Positions 26,601 through 33,954 of a DNA stretch of 64,000 bases are shown here, one piece after another. Each line of letters begins with the position of its first letter. The first letter of the stretch is position 1. The notes below the pieces were generated by a model, which worked only from the letters and a program-made list of their open reading frames with translations, ran no database searches and was not told where the DNA came from. The translations under genes and the position numbers were made by a program. The DNA comes from Chloroflexi bacterium TSY (GTDB taxonomy: Bacteria > Chloroflexota > Anaerolineae > Caldilineales > Caldilineaceae). The stretch is taken from the NCBI GenBank assembly GCA_019217005.1, contig JAHBNG010000049.1:1-64000 (forward strand), written 5' to 3'.

Positions 26601-27988
26601 AAGGAGCGGTTTAGTTCTACATGGTCGCCCTCAAAGTAGAGCTGCCAGGTGCCGCTGGTGTGCTCGCCCAGACTGATGGCGTTGAAGACCAGCAGGTCGC
26701 CGCCGTTGGTGCTGGCTGTGCCTGTCGTGTTGTAGGTGCCTTCGGTGCTGATGACCAAGCGGCCATCCGGTGTGCGTCCGATGGCGTCGATGTCTTCAGT
26801 CAGCGTCTCCAACTCCACATCCGAGCCATCCAGCACCATCTGGAAGGTGCCGCTGGTGGTGTCGCCCAGGGTGATGGGCACAAAGCGGATAATATCCGTG
26901 TCTTGGACGGTTCCCAAATTCGCTAAAGTCTGGGAGGCTCCCAGGCTCAGCAAGATCGAGCCATCCTCCTCCAGGAAGAAGCCCGTCACGGCATGGATGA
27001 TGCCCACATCTGAGGCATCGAAGTGGAGCGACCAGCTTGTGGTGTAGGGGTCATAGACCAGAATGTCAGATTTGCTAAAGCTCACACCCTCTATGCTGCC
27101 CGACACCGAGAGACTGACGTAGGTCAGCGGAACCAGGGTTGGCGCTGGGTTCGGGTCGGGGGTTGGTGTGTCGATGGGTGCCGATGTGGGCGTCTCGGTT
27201 GGCACCAAAGTCGGTGTATGGGTTGCGGCAGGCGTTAGTGTCTCGGTGGGCGTGTCAGTCGGTGTCGTTGTCGGTGTGTTGGTGGGCGTCCAAGTCGGTG
27301 TGTCAGTCGGAAGCGGAGTCGGTGTATGAGTTGGCGTGATCACGGTCACTGGATGGGGCAGCGAGATGCCATCGACTCGATAGTTCCCCAAGCCGTGGGT
27401 TGCGCCGTCAAAGTATGCAGCAAAGGTGCAGATGGTGTGGGCACCAAGCGAGGTTGGCGCACAGGAGAGGAGATCGGCACCCGTGCCACTCATGCCGCCA
27501 GCAGTCTGAAAATCGCCAAAGGTGGTCAATAGCAGTTCGTTGGTGGCGGGGTCAATCCAGACGCCCGACAGGTTTTCGTTGAAGGTGCTGGTCAGCTCTA
27601 CATCATTGCCCCCGAAGTAGAGTTCCCAAGAGCCGCTGCTGTTCTCTCCCAGAGTGGTGGCGTTGAAGACCAGCAGATCGCTGGCGTTGATGCTGGAGAT
27701 GGTGGAGATGCTGTAGGCACCTTGCGTGCTGATGACCAAGCGTCCGTCTGGTGTGCGCCCGATGGCGTCGATGTCCTCATTGAATGTGTCCAACTCCACA
27801 TCCGAGCCATCCAGCACCATCTCGAAGGTGCCGCTGGTTGTGTCGCCCAGCGTGGTGGGCACAAAGCGGACGATGTCGGTGTCCTGGACTGTTCCCAGAC
27901 CCGGCAAGGATTGGGCGAACCCAAAACTGAGCAGGAGCGAGCCATCTTGCTCCAAGAAGAAGCCCGTCAAGTCGTGGATGATGCCCAC
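23627..27988 (-). CDS. Giant surface protein: beta domains, TP linkers, thrombospondin type 3 repeats, nuclease-like C-terminus
   Basis: 1453 residues as an open frame; the true gene probably starts at 28357 (see next entry). Order: a beta-domain ([20 protein letters not shown]), a Thr/Pro linker, a near-copy of the same domain, a second TP linker, a region with VYRPLV, then thrombospondin type 3 calcium-binding repeats ([23 protein letters not shown] and others, residues ~680-1080). After [11 protein letters not shown] comes a hydrophobic pretoxin-like stretch ([20 protein letters not shown]). The last ~100 residues contain [20 protein letters not shown], matching the D-x(n)-E-x-K core of PD-(D/E)XK nucleases. 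This is the architecture of a contact-dependent polymorphic toxin. No secretion genes are seen nearby. Confidence 0.82.
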   Translation of the reverse strand: MGIIHDLTGFFLEQDGSLLLSFGFAQSLPGLGTVQDTDIVRFVPTTLGDTTSGTFEMVLDGSDVELDTFNEDIDAIGRTPDGRLVISTQGAYSISTISSINASDLLVFNATTLGENSSGSWELYFGGNDVELTSTFNENLSGVWIDPATNELLLTTFGDFQTAGGMSGTGADLLSCAPTSLGAHTICTFAAYFDGATHGLGNYRVDGISLPHPVTVITPTHTPTPLPTDTPTWTPTNTPTTTPTDTPTETLTPAATHTPTLVPTETPTSAPIDTPTPDPNPAPTLVPLTYVSLSVSGSIEGVSFSKSDILVYDPYTTSWSLHFDASDVGIIHAVTGFFLEEDGSILLSLGASQTLANLGTVQDTDIIRFVPITLGDTTSGTFQMVLDGSDVELETLTEDIDAIGRTPDGRLVISTEGTYNTTGTASTNGGDLLVFNAISLGEHTSGTWQLYFEGDHVELNRSFNENLSGVWIDPATNELLLTTFGEFQVAGGLSGTAADIFSCVPASLGADTACTFAPYFDGDAHGLSGYRVDGISQLDPTPTPTPTFTPTPTPTDTPTFTPTFTPTHTPTNTPTLTPSNTPTDTATPTFTPTFIPTATQTATPTPTQPTSPLPTATPTQPTSPLAAPNAIAGIAPVGSIRAKTNAVNGLVGNTTVYRPLVNKPYSWIEAYTDRFDSDFDGLSDWDELTLTGTDHLDPDTDHNGIDDKDEDPDADGLNNAQEVALGTDPLLADTDGDRLSDGFEQNSFNSDPLTLDTDGDGLIDDSEHHLNTNPRVADSNGNGLSDGDEVYTTVVTLSANAAEVDLTGVGDIAKMTLLRSLADDVRFQALPGQVGPAIRVDAALPFSNARVKLPYTLSQVPNGDVNGLGILYYDEDVVTFRELNNVGSDANSAWADSAEDGIFALIHRPTWNAHWTSVLQASQAQLSAASFTADTNSNGINDVTECYEEVGVSAAGLVTITATTDTDGDGLFDVIECYGIFDARGNHIVTNPNAWDTDGDGLSDAEEVGDVITTNSTNHYAVTTNPTQQDTDGDGLLDPDELNIGTSPTHIDTDGDTLSDLLELNNDFDPLHPNPDGDHLQDDEVMAEGTDPDYFNPNLLAAIRITVQGAVFGDAGENFVEWGWMAEDTFVSVYYVAGWVTSGFVGAGDVRDTLASAVRLDFWDTLLNAAAIVPIVGDAEKVVKIVTQVTGYAINKGKDLVPIVRWFTKNFSTTPFATLIYRAFGYSDEVIAKYCLNTVVAAHATLPVSSCTNPLWETLTNKNGPDLINKVVARGGDFIQKTLSSEQLARVNARAADPNLWDAATGSAERMAVESAVELLSDGYDLLYVQRRAPLFYETDSAGNLVGQYLQVGPDMVARNKTTGETAIVEIKGRTAKISVNNSLLQGKLDDNKVFQLSRDWLETKPDRYLNRLEDAVEASSDTLLQQTLQKLEVVARNKGDYEAIVFGFSESR

Positions 27989-28012
27989 ATCTGAGGCATC
28001 GAAGTAGAGCGA

Positions 28013-28357
28013 CTAGCTTGCCGTGTTGGCGTCATAGACCAGAATGTCCGATTTGCTAGAGCCCACACCGCCCACGCTCCCCGAAACGGAGAGGCTGATG
28101 TAGGTCAGCGGGTCAAGCGCAGTGCTGCCCGTTGCGGCAGAAATGGTCAGGCTCTCTTCCTGACTGGCTCTGACCAATGGCAGATAGATCTGGTGCTGAT
28201 TGTCTTGCACATCGGTGGGTGGGGTGTCGCTTTCCCCTCTGCTGATGGTAAAGGAGGCAGCTTCTGCCAGTGGTCGGAGCAGGTTGGACCAAGTTGCCGT
28301 TAGGTTTTCTGCTGCGCCGCTGGTTAGGACTAGCACAAAAATGAAGAGGCTGATCAA
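28013..28357 (-). CDS. N-terminal exported segment of the giant surface protein, cut off by an in-frame TAG
   Basis: 114 residues in the same frame as the next ORF. It begins at TTG 28357 with a hydrophobic export segment (ISLFIFVLVLTSGAAEN, preceded by basic residues), then the motif QIYLPLVRAS and LTYISLSVSGSVGGVGSSKSDI. At 28013-28015 a TAG occurs where the internal repeat (27030-27034 region) has TGG (SWSLHFDAS). Restoring Trp would give one protein of about 1,576 residues. Either a nonsense mutation has disabled the toxin or this is a consensus error; the rest of the frame is intact. Confidence 0.7.
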   Translation of the reverse strand: MISLFIFVLVLTSGAAENLTATWSNLLRPLAEAASFTISRGESDTPPTDVQDNQHQIYLPLVRASQEESLTISAATGSTALDPLTYISLSVSGSVGGVGSSKSDILVYDANTAS

Positions 28358-28446
28358 CGCGATGGACTGGGCATGTTTCCTTGTCTGTTGGGATTTCCCT
28401 GTTGCTCCTCGAATGCGCTGCTGGCTGGGGTGGTGATGTGCTTAGT

Positions 28447-28566
28447 AGAGATGATAAGGATTCAGAAGATGGGACACGGATGAACACAGATTGCACGGAT
28501 TGACTCTGGGATAATCCGTGTTCATCCTGAAAATCCGTGTCCTATTTTTCAATCCTTATCATCTCT
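28447..28566. repeat. Long hairpin with AGAGATGATAAGGATT arms
   Basis: AGAGATGATAAGGATT (28447-28462) and AATCCTTATCATCTCT (28551-28566) are perfect 16-bp inverted arms; further complementary blocks around ATCCGTGT lie inside. It lies between the toxin start and the recombinase element. Confidence 0.7.
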
Positions 28567-28701
28567 AGTGTGTAGCCAAGAATTTGGAGGGATGGTTCAA
28601 ATCGGAGATAGAGGTCGGTTGACACATTGTGCGGCGGAGGAGGCGTTCTCTATTACACGCAGTAGGCCAAAAAAGGGGTAAAATAGCCCTAGGAGGCCAA
28701 A

Positions 28702-29895
28702 ATGAACCAAGAATTTAGCGCCGCAGTAACAGGATTCTGTGCCCATGTGAGAATGCTTTCTCCGCAAAGCGAAACTGTAAAACATTACGAAAGTGACCTA
28801 AATCAATTTGGCCAGGTGATAGAAAAAAGGCCAAGAGAGATAGGTCGCCAAGAGATAACGACGTTTGTAACGGCGCAACTCGAAGCGGGGATGAGCAGTG
28901 CGACGGTCAATCGCAGAGTGGCAACGTTGAGCCGATTTTTCGACTACTTGGCGGATGAGGCAGAAGACGAAAGCTGGTCAAACCCGGTGGTGTGGCGTCT
29001 ACACCGACTGGATACAGGTTGCCATCTTCCCAGAGATATAGCGGAACGCATCGTCCGCCAGTTATGGGGGAGCGTGAGTCAAGGTCAGATAAGAGACCAA
29101 GTGATGTTGGCCTTGATGCTCGACGTTGGCCTGCGGGTGGGCGAAGTGTCGAAACTAGAGATGGGCGATATTGAAGCTGCCATAAATCCGGACGAACTGT
29201 GGTCACTGCGCGTACGCGGCAAAGGGAACAAAGAGCGTCGAGTCTGGTTGACGCCAGAAACCACAGCGCTGTTGGTGAGCTATATGGATGAGCGTCCTGA
29301 TGCAGTCGATAGCCATCTGTTTCTGACTCGTCGTCACAAAGGCATCAGTGTCCGCGGAATCCAGGAGCGCCTCGATTATTACCGTCAGCAAGCCGGACTC
29401 TCCGAGAACGAGGTCTCCTGTCATCGCCTGCGCCATACCTTCGCCAGACGAATGGCAGAGTCGCGTATGCCACTGCCTAGTCTCTCTCATTGGTTGGGTC
29501 ACAGTCAATTGAAAACGACCCAGATTTACATCGATGGTGCCAATCCTGATATGCGAGCCGACTATGAAGCTGCTATGGAGCAGTTGTCTCGCCAAGCCGC
29601 ATGCTCGGATATTGAAGGAACGACATCTGCAATAGAGACAGAGAATACTGTGCCTTCTGAACATCGCACAGTGGAGCCAGCTGTTGGCATCTGTTTGTCC
29701 GCTGATGAGATCCGTCAACGTCTCACCTCATTGCCGCTCTGGCTTCATCAACCCATCATCTCATTACTTCTCCACCAGCAATTACGCTGGAAAGCCCTCT
29801 ATCGGCGGGAACGAGCCCTTCAGTGGTTGGCGAACTCCAACGCGGTTGGCAATGGATGCTCGACCAGCGCATGCTCTCCAGCTTATCCGAACTAA
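28702..29895 (+). CDS. Tyrosine recombinase 1 of mobile element (XerC/D-like)
   Basis: 397 residues; AGGAGG lies 6 bases before the ATG, the best ribosome site in the region. An N-terminal SAM-like core-binding domain (SPQSETVKHYESDLNQF, ATVNRRVATLSRFFDYLAD) is followed by the catalytic domain with all residues present: Arg145 in DVGLRVGEV, Lys in RGKGNKERR, His241-Arg244 in HRLRHTFARR, His267 in WLGHSQLKTT, Tyr276. After ~residue 300 comes a ~95-residue extension unusual for Xer proteins; its part from EIRQRLTSLPLWLHQ reads like the N-terminus of the second recombinase in the wrong frame. It should catalyse excision/integration of the element and perhaps of the 143-bp derivatives. Confidence 0.93.
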   Translation: MNQEFSAAVTGFCAHVRMLSPQSETVKHYESDLNQFGQVIEKRPREIGRQEITTFVTAQLEAGMSSATVNRRVATLSRFFDYLADEAEDESWSNPVVWRLHRLDTGCHLPRDIAERIVRQLWGSVSQGQIRDQVMLALMLDVGLRVGEVSKLEMGDIEAAINPDELWSLRVRGKGNKERRVWLTPETTALLVSYMDERPDAVDSHLFLTRRHKGISVRGIQERLDYYRQQAGLSENEVSCHRLRHTFARRMAESRMPLPSLSHWLGHSQLKTTQIYIDGANPDMRADYEAAMEQLSRQAACSDIEGTTSAIETENTVPSEHRTVEPAVGICLSADEIRQRLTSLPLWLHQPIISLLLHQQLRWKALYRRERALQWLANSNAVGNGCSTSACSPAYPN

Positions 29896-30728
29896 GACGG
29901 CGCGATCTCCAAGACTACATCACCCACCTATGTGACTTAGAGTATTCCGTCCATACCATCAATCATTTTATTTGTACCCTCAAGTGTTTTCTGCATTTTG
30001 CTGAAGAATGTGGCCAGTCGATCGCTCCGGCTTTATATCGCATTCAACGTCTCAAACGACCCACTACCTTACCTCGTCCGTTGCGCCAGCATGAATTTGC
30101 TCAACTTGAACAGTTCGTCTTAAACTCAACGGCTCAGAGCCTTTCTCCTTCCGACCTCCTTGACCGTGCTTGGTTTCTTATTCTGGTTGATGCTGGGCTA
30201 CGTATGGGCGAAGTGCAAGCTCTGCTCGTTTCTGACTGGAATTCGGATACACAGACTCTGCTCGTTCGAGATGCCAAATCCCATCGTGACCGTCGGTTGC
30301 CTGTTACCCAACGCACTGCTCTTGCCATCGATGCCCATCTGCAACATCGCACCGATGACCTGGCTACTCATTCCCCGCTTTACTACGCGATGGCTTACCT
30401 CTTCGAGCCAATTATGTGCGCAACCATCTTCATGCCTTTGCCGCCCAACTTAGAGGGCGTCACTCCTCATCGCTTGCGCCATACCTTTGCCACCCGTTTG
30501 CTCAACAGTGGCCTTATGCCCATCACTACCTTGCAGAAACTCATGGGGCACACTCATATCGATACCACCATGCTTTATGCACAGCTCTACGATGAAACCA
30601 TTCAGCAGCATTATTTAGCCGCTATGGCTTCACATTCTGTTTACGCTATCCCTGAACCTGACCCCGCTATTTGGGGTCCCACTTTGGAGAATGCCTTTGA
30701 ATCAACTTTTCAACAGCAACCACTTTAA
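29823..30728 (+). CDS. Tyrosine recombinase 2 of mobile element
   Basis: 301 residues from GTG at 29823, overlapping recombinase 1 by 73 bp in the -1 frame. Catalytic residues are complete: Arg127 in DAGLRMGEV, Lys152 in AKSHRDRR, His216-Arg219 in PHRLRHTFATR, His243 in LMGHTHIDTT, Tyr252 in MLYAQ. Its core-binding domain appears short unless the sequence read in the other frame upstream (LHQQLRWKALYRRERALQWL) is included. A -1 ribosomal frameshift giving a fused double recombinase, or simple translational coupling, are both possible. Paired recombinases recall TnpA/TnpB of Tn554-type elements. Confidence 0.9.
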   Translation: MVGELQRGWQWMLDQRMLSSLSELRRRDLQDYITHLCDLEYSVHTINHFICTLKCFLHFAEECGQSIAPALYRIQRLKRPTTLPRPLRQHEFAQLEQFVLNSTAQSLSPSDLLDRAWFLILVDAGLRMGEVQALLVSDWNSDTQTLLVRDAKSHRDRRLPVTQRTALAIDAHLQHRTDDLATHSPLYYAMAYLFEPIMCATIFMPLPPNLEGVTPHRLRHTFATRLLNSGLMPITTLQKLMGHTHIDTTMLYAQLYDETIQQHYLAAMASHSVYAIPEPDPAIWGPTLENAFESTFQQQPL

Positions 30729-30787
30729 CTTTTATGTCTACTGCGTGTAATAGAGAACGCCGGTCACAGTCGAGTACCCGCCGCATT

Positions 30788-30930
30788 AGAGATTACACGC
30801 AGTAGGATTTCTCAGAGGTAGAGCGTTCAAATGGCGAAAAAAGACGCAGTAGAGAATCTCGGACCATTTGGCACGCTCGAGTCTGTTTTGACTGAGAAGT
30901 GCAGGATTATGTCTACTGCGTGTAATAGAG
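30788..30930 (+). mobile_element. 143-bp non-autonomous tyrosine-recombinase element, copy 4
   Basis: AGAG at 30788-30791 and 30927-30930, flanked by GCATT and AATGC. It lies only 32 bp from the right end of the 2.1-kb element, in the second of two paired target sites. Confidence 0.93.
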
Positions 30931-30979
30931 AATGCTCCCTCCACAACTTTGTCAACCTCGCGCCGAACCATTCCAATTA

Positions 30980-31011
30980 GAATACGGATCAATCTGCATT
31001 GATCCGTATTC
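30980..31011. terminator. Perfect 14-bp hairpin with 4-base loop
   Basis: GAATACGGATCAAT, loop CTGC, ATTGATCCGTATTC. Strong stem directly outside the mobile cluster; terminator or stem of another small repeat. A second short palindrome GAACAAACA-AGC-TGTTTGTTC lies at 31129-31149, just beyond the stop of the small minus-strand gene at 31188. Confidence 0.45.
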
Positions 31012-31187
31012 GAAAAAGAGCGTTTTGTGTTTTCGGCCTTTATCTGTGTCCCACTATCAATGAGAACTTGAAAGAGGGCGTCGGTCATCGTTTCGGCCAG
31101 ATAGCGAAATTTATTCGTGCGTGACGCGGAACAAACAAGCTGTTTGTTCTACAAGCGACCGCAACGATGACCAAGGATTGAAAAAGA

Positions 31188-31424
31188 TTAAGCCGCCAAA
31201 TCAAGCGCATGAGAGAGACGCTGGTCTTGCCCCAATGCCGTCGCGGAGGATGAGGAAACGATGACGTCGCGGAGTTCTTGTAAATTTGAATGAGCCTGCG
31301 AACTTTCTTCATCAAATTGATAGCCGCCACCGCGAGTTGCGCCAGAAACAGCACATGCGCAAAGAATCAAGGTTGCCGGAATGAAACTGCTGAGAAATAG
31401 AACAATAACGATTGTGCTAATCAT
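31188..31424 (-). CDS. Small exported or membrane protein of unknown function
   Basis: 78 residues (MISTIVIVLFLSSFIPATLI...). ATG at 31424 has AGGAG ten bases upstream. The first ~28 residues are a signal peptide or membrane segment ending in CACAVSGATRGG, where a Cys could be a lipidation site; the rest is polar (YQFDEESSQAHSNLQELRDV). No family recognised. A hairpin follows the stop (31129-31149). Coding status rests on the ribosome site and signal-like N-terminus only. Confidence 0.45.
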   Translation of the reverse strand: MISTIVIVLFLSSFIPATLILCACAVSGATRGGGYQFDEESSQAHSNLQELRDVIVSSSSATALGQDQRLSHALDLAA

Positions 31425-31686
31425 GCGACTGACTCCTGATAATATGAATGTTCTTTTCGGTTCAACAGGATCCTATGTGGTAGACCCGCTTTGGTTTCGA
31501 TATTGGTTTCGGTACGCTTCGCTACTCAATCCAAATCATCCCTCAACCAGTGCGAATCGTTCGTCTCTTTGTTAACCACATGGAACCCAAAAGATCCGAT
31601 CGTTTCATTTCGTTGAGCAAACGTCGGTTTATCTATCGTTAAAAAACTGTTTGCCCTTTGTTTTGTACGGTTATTATACGGAACGC

Positions 31687-31745
31687 ATACGACAAGAGTA
31701 CGACACGATATGTGTCGTAGTGCGACAAGAATGCGACACAGTTGC
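31687..31745. promoter_or_regulatory. Cluster of CGACA(A/C) repeats and palindrome
   Basis: Four CGACA-type words and the palindrome TACGACACGATATGTGTCGTA occur within 60 bp (cgacaag, cgacacg, gtgtcg, gcgacaag, gcgacaca). It lies ~260 bp upstream of the small minus-strand gene. It could be a repressor-binding array; nothing else supports a function. Confidence 0.3.
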
Positions 31746-31746
31746 G

Positions 31747-32220
31747 TCAAGCTGCTCTAAATGCTGAAATCTTGTTGGACTTAAGAAGACAATCCTTACC
31801 CGAACGATAGCCGAGCCGTGAGAGATCAGCATAATCCAGCGCCTCCACCGCCGCAGCAACCGCCTGCTGGCTAAGATTCCGATCCCGATCGTTGATGAAG
31901 AGTTCGGCAATCTGGAGGCGGTTGGGCCAGGTTACCTCGCTGCGCATGTCGTCCATGAACGCACGCAATTTGGGCAGTAGATGAGCTGGTGGACCGCCAG
32001 GCATGGCCATCAGCGCTTGGGCAGCACCGCACTGGGAAGGCCAAGCGAGGGAGTCGAGCATCGAGCCGAGTTTGACCAAAAGATCGTTTCGTTTAGGGAG
32101 CAGACTGGCCTATTGTTGAGCCAATGCCCGTCGTACCTCTTCTATTTTTTCGTCTTCGGTTCTGAGTGAACTGACATCCAAATCCATGCCCAGCCAGGGC
32201 AATCGCGTGCCTTAAATAAT
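31747..32220 (-). pseudogene. Remnant of a HEAT-like helical repeat gene
   Basis: The frame 31747-32079 encodes a protein-like helical segment (SLAWPSQCGAAQALMAMPGG, PNRLQIAELFINDRDRNLSQ). The same frame continues upstream through RTEDEKIEEVRRALAQQ before an in-frame TAG at about 32114. No start or signal is preserved. It looks like the 3' end of a larger helical-repeat gene (HEAT or NACHT-associated), decayed. The rest of 31425-32676 holds no supportable gene. Confidence 0.45.
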
Positions 32221-32274
32221 TGAGCCGCCGCCGGTTGATGAAGATTCAAAATTAAGTTCGGTAATCGCTCAGCG

Positions 32275-32324
32275 AGCACGCCCCGTGCGGGTCTTGACGG
32301 GACGCCACTCGCACGAGGCGTGCT
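32275..32324. repeat. GC-rich hairpin AGCACGCC...
   Basis: AGCACGCCCCGTGCG (32275-32289) and CGCACGAGGCGTGCT (32310-32324) pair over 14 of 15 bases around a 20-base loop. Confidence 0.5.
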
Positions 32325-32372
32325 GACTGGACTTTTTTGCCGGACTATTTTCTTAATGTCCATAAACACGGC

Positions 32373-32475
32373 GTCTGATACAGAAAGTGCATGGTCGCAA
32401 GCGACTGCTACGCAAACAAATGCACGAATTATAAAGCCATCCTGAATCCGTTAAAACGGATTTCCTGTATCAGAC
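32373..32475. repeat. Inverted repeat GTCTGATACAG / CTGTATCAGAC
   Basis: Perfect 11-bp arms 81 bp apart, with a second hairpin (AATCCGTTAAAACGGATTT) just inside the right arm. Probable miniature mobile element. Confidence 0.5.
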
Positions 32476-32578
32476 TGGGATTTGAATCTCAGGCGGCAAA
32501 GTACGCGATTGCCCTACGCGTAGGCTGCTGATTGTTGGCTCGCGAGCAATGAGATGGTATACTAATGTTTATAGAGGA

Positions 32579-32653
32579 GCCACTTAAACTTGACACAGTG
32601 TAGGTCGTATCTATCGGAAGGTTAACGGTTCAAGTTTAGATCGTGTGGCTATT
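32579..32653. repeat. Inverted repeat upstream of lipoprotein 2
   Basis: AGCCACTTAAACTTGA mirrors TCAAGTTTAGATCGTGTGGCT imperfectly. Being 40 bp upstream of the lipoprotein start it may form its 5' untranslated leader. No clear promoter boxes. Confidence 0.4.
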
Positions 32654-32691
32654 AGTTCTGCCGTTCGGCTGGGACTTTGTCTCATTTGCGT

Positions 32692-33954
32692 ATGAAATAT
32701 CGTCGTTCGCTGGTTCCTCCGCTTGTTGTCCTAGCGGCTCTCACATTGGGGTGTGCAACGGGTAGTCTCGTTAGCCGGGTTACACCAACACCTCAACCAA
32801 GGCAGCATGTGTCGCAAGAACCAGCCCGGAACCTAGTTCCAACATTTACGCCAACTCAAGCGGTTGCACAGCAAGTGATCATTGTGACGCCGCCAACGGA
32901 GAATCAACCAGGTGTTTTGATTATTCCCCCAGGGATGGATCCACAAGCGGTTATTCCCCCTACCTTAACGTTGACGCCAACGCCGACAGAAACTCCCACG
33001 ACAACACCTGTTCCCCCAGAACTGATACCAACCGATACGCCAACAGAAGGACCTACACCAACAGAAACAAATACACCGACAAACACGTCAACCAGTACGC
33101 CAACATCGACCGATACCTCGACCGCAACAGCAACGCAGACGAATACACCAACCATTACACCAACACCAACCGCTTTTATTCAAGTACGAGATGGACTGGT
33201 GAGCCTGCGACTCGGGCCAGGGATAGAATACCCTCAAATTGGTCGGTTGGGTTCGAATGTACCAGTGGCGATTATTGGCCAAAATCCCCAGGGGACGTGG
33301 TATCAAATTTGCTGTGTCGATCAGCAATCGGTTTGGGTTTCAGTTGGGAGTGTTGAAGTGGGGAATGATCCCCGCGGTGCGGAGATTGTTTTAACCGGGA
33401 CGCCTCCAAGCCCAACGCCAACGGGTACGCCAACGATGACGCCGACACCGTCGAATACGCCGACACCAACCAAATATCCATTTCAGGTCTGGCGCGGACC
33501 CGAATTTGCCCGAACACATAATGCTTTGGTCAGCATCTGGGTCAAACTGACGGCTGGAACAGCCGATGGACCACCGCTGTCAGGTTATTTCTTGGAAGCT
33601 GAATTTTCACCATCGAACTCTGAAGAAATTTTTCCACGACAGAATACGAACGGAACAGAGCCAAGTGGTGATAGTCTTTCCTGGAACTGGATTGCCGGGA
33701 TCGACAGACGGCGCGACTATAACTACAAATATGAGTATCGTCCGTCAACACCAACGCCTATGCCAGTACCAGTTGGGACGCTTACCCCTACCCCAATTGT
33801 GTCACCACAAGGAGCCATTGGAGCGGGTACTTGGACCATTTGGATTCGAGATGGTGAAGGACGTCAACTGTCTGATACAATTTCATTTACAACGCAATCA
33901 TCTGGAACTGAACTATATCAAGAAGTATGGATTCATTGGGTAAAGGAGTATTAG
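32692..33954 (+). CDS. Lipoprotein with Thr/Pro linkers, SH3b domain and C-terminal beta domain (paralogue 2)
   Basis: ATG at 32692 (MKYRRSLVPPLVVLAALTLG, lipobox LTLGCAT) is a better start than the upstream TTG at 32677. After a TP linker of ~90 residues comes an SH3b-like domain (FIQVRDGLVSLRLGPGIEYP ... WYQICCVDQQSVWVSVGSVE) with the Cys-Cys pair seen in its paralogues, a short TP linker, and the shared C-terminal domain (GPEFARTHNALVSIWVKLTA ... YQEVWIHWVKEY). Its stop overlaps the start of the next lipoprotein gene by one base (TAGTG), so the two are co-translated. Confidence 0.88.
   Translation: MKYRRSLVPPLVVLAALTLGCATGSLVSRVTPTPQPRQHVSQEPARNLVPTFTPTQAVAQQVIIVTPPTENQPGVLIIPPGMDPQAVIPPTLTLTPTPTETPTTTPVPPELIPTDTPTEGPTPTETNTPTNTSTSTPTSTDTSTATATQTNTPTITPTPTAFIQVRDGLVSLRLGPGIEYPQIGRLGSNVPVAIIGQNPQGTWYQICCVDQQSVWVSVGSVEVGNDPRGAEIVLTGTPPSPTPTGTPTMTPTPSNTPTPTKYPFQVWRGPEFARTHNALVSIWVKLTAGTADGPPLSGYFLEAEFSPSNSEEIFPRQNTNGTEPSGDSLSWNWIAGIDRRRDYNYKYEYRPSTPTPMPVPVGTLTPTPIVSPQGAIGAGTWTIWIRDGEGRQLSDTISFTTQSSGTELYQEVWIHWVKEY

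Larger units (their letters stand above)
28648..30755 (+). mobile_element. Tyrosine-recombinase mobile element (autonomous partner of the 143-bp repeats)
   Basis: 2108 bp bounded by CTCT-ATTACACGCAGTAG (28648-28665) and CTACTGCGTGTAAT-AGAG (30738-30755), with GGCGTT before and AACGCC after. The terminal 24 bp including the flanks are a perfect inverted repeat. Inside are two overlapping tyrosine recombinase genes and nothing else. Unlike the 143-bp copies, the 4-bp centre reads CTCT at the left junction and AGAG at the right, as if one side kept the target sequence and the other the element sequence. Confidence 0.88.
28589..30974. mobile_element. Older MITE-like repeat hosting two nested insertions
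   Basis: Ends GGGATGGTTCAAA and, inverted, GGAATGGTTCGG, with GGTTGACA inside each end as in the 1178-1472 element. Removing the 2.1-kb recombinase element and the 143-bp copy leaves ~143 bp. It held two target sites in inverted orientation; both are now filled. No clean target duplication (AATTTGGA versus AATTAGAA). Confidence 0.6.

Noticed and set aside
26028..26614. Val/Gly-rich plus-strand ORFs
   Set aside because: They are the complement of the Thr/Pro-coding linker and have no domain or ribosome site. Similar shadows occur opposite the other lipoproteins.
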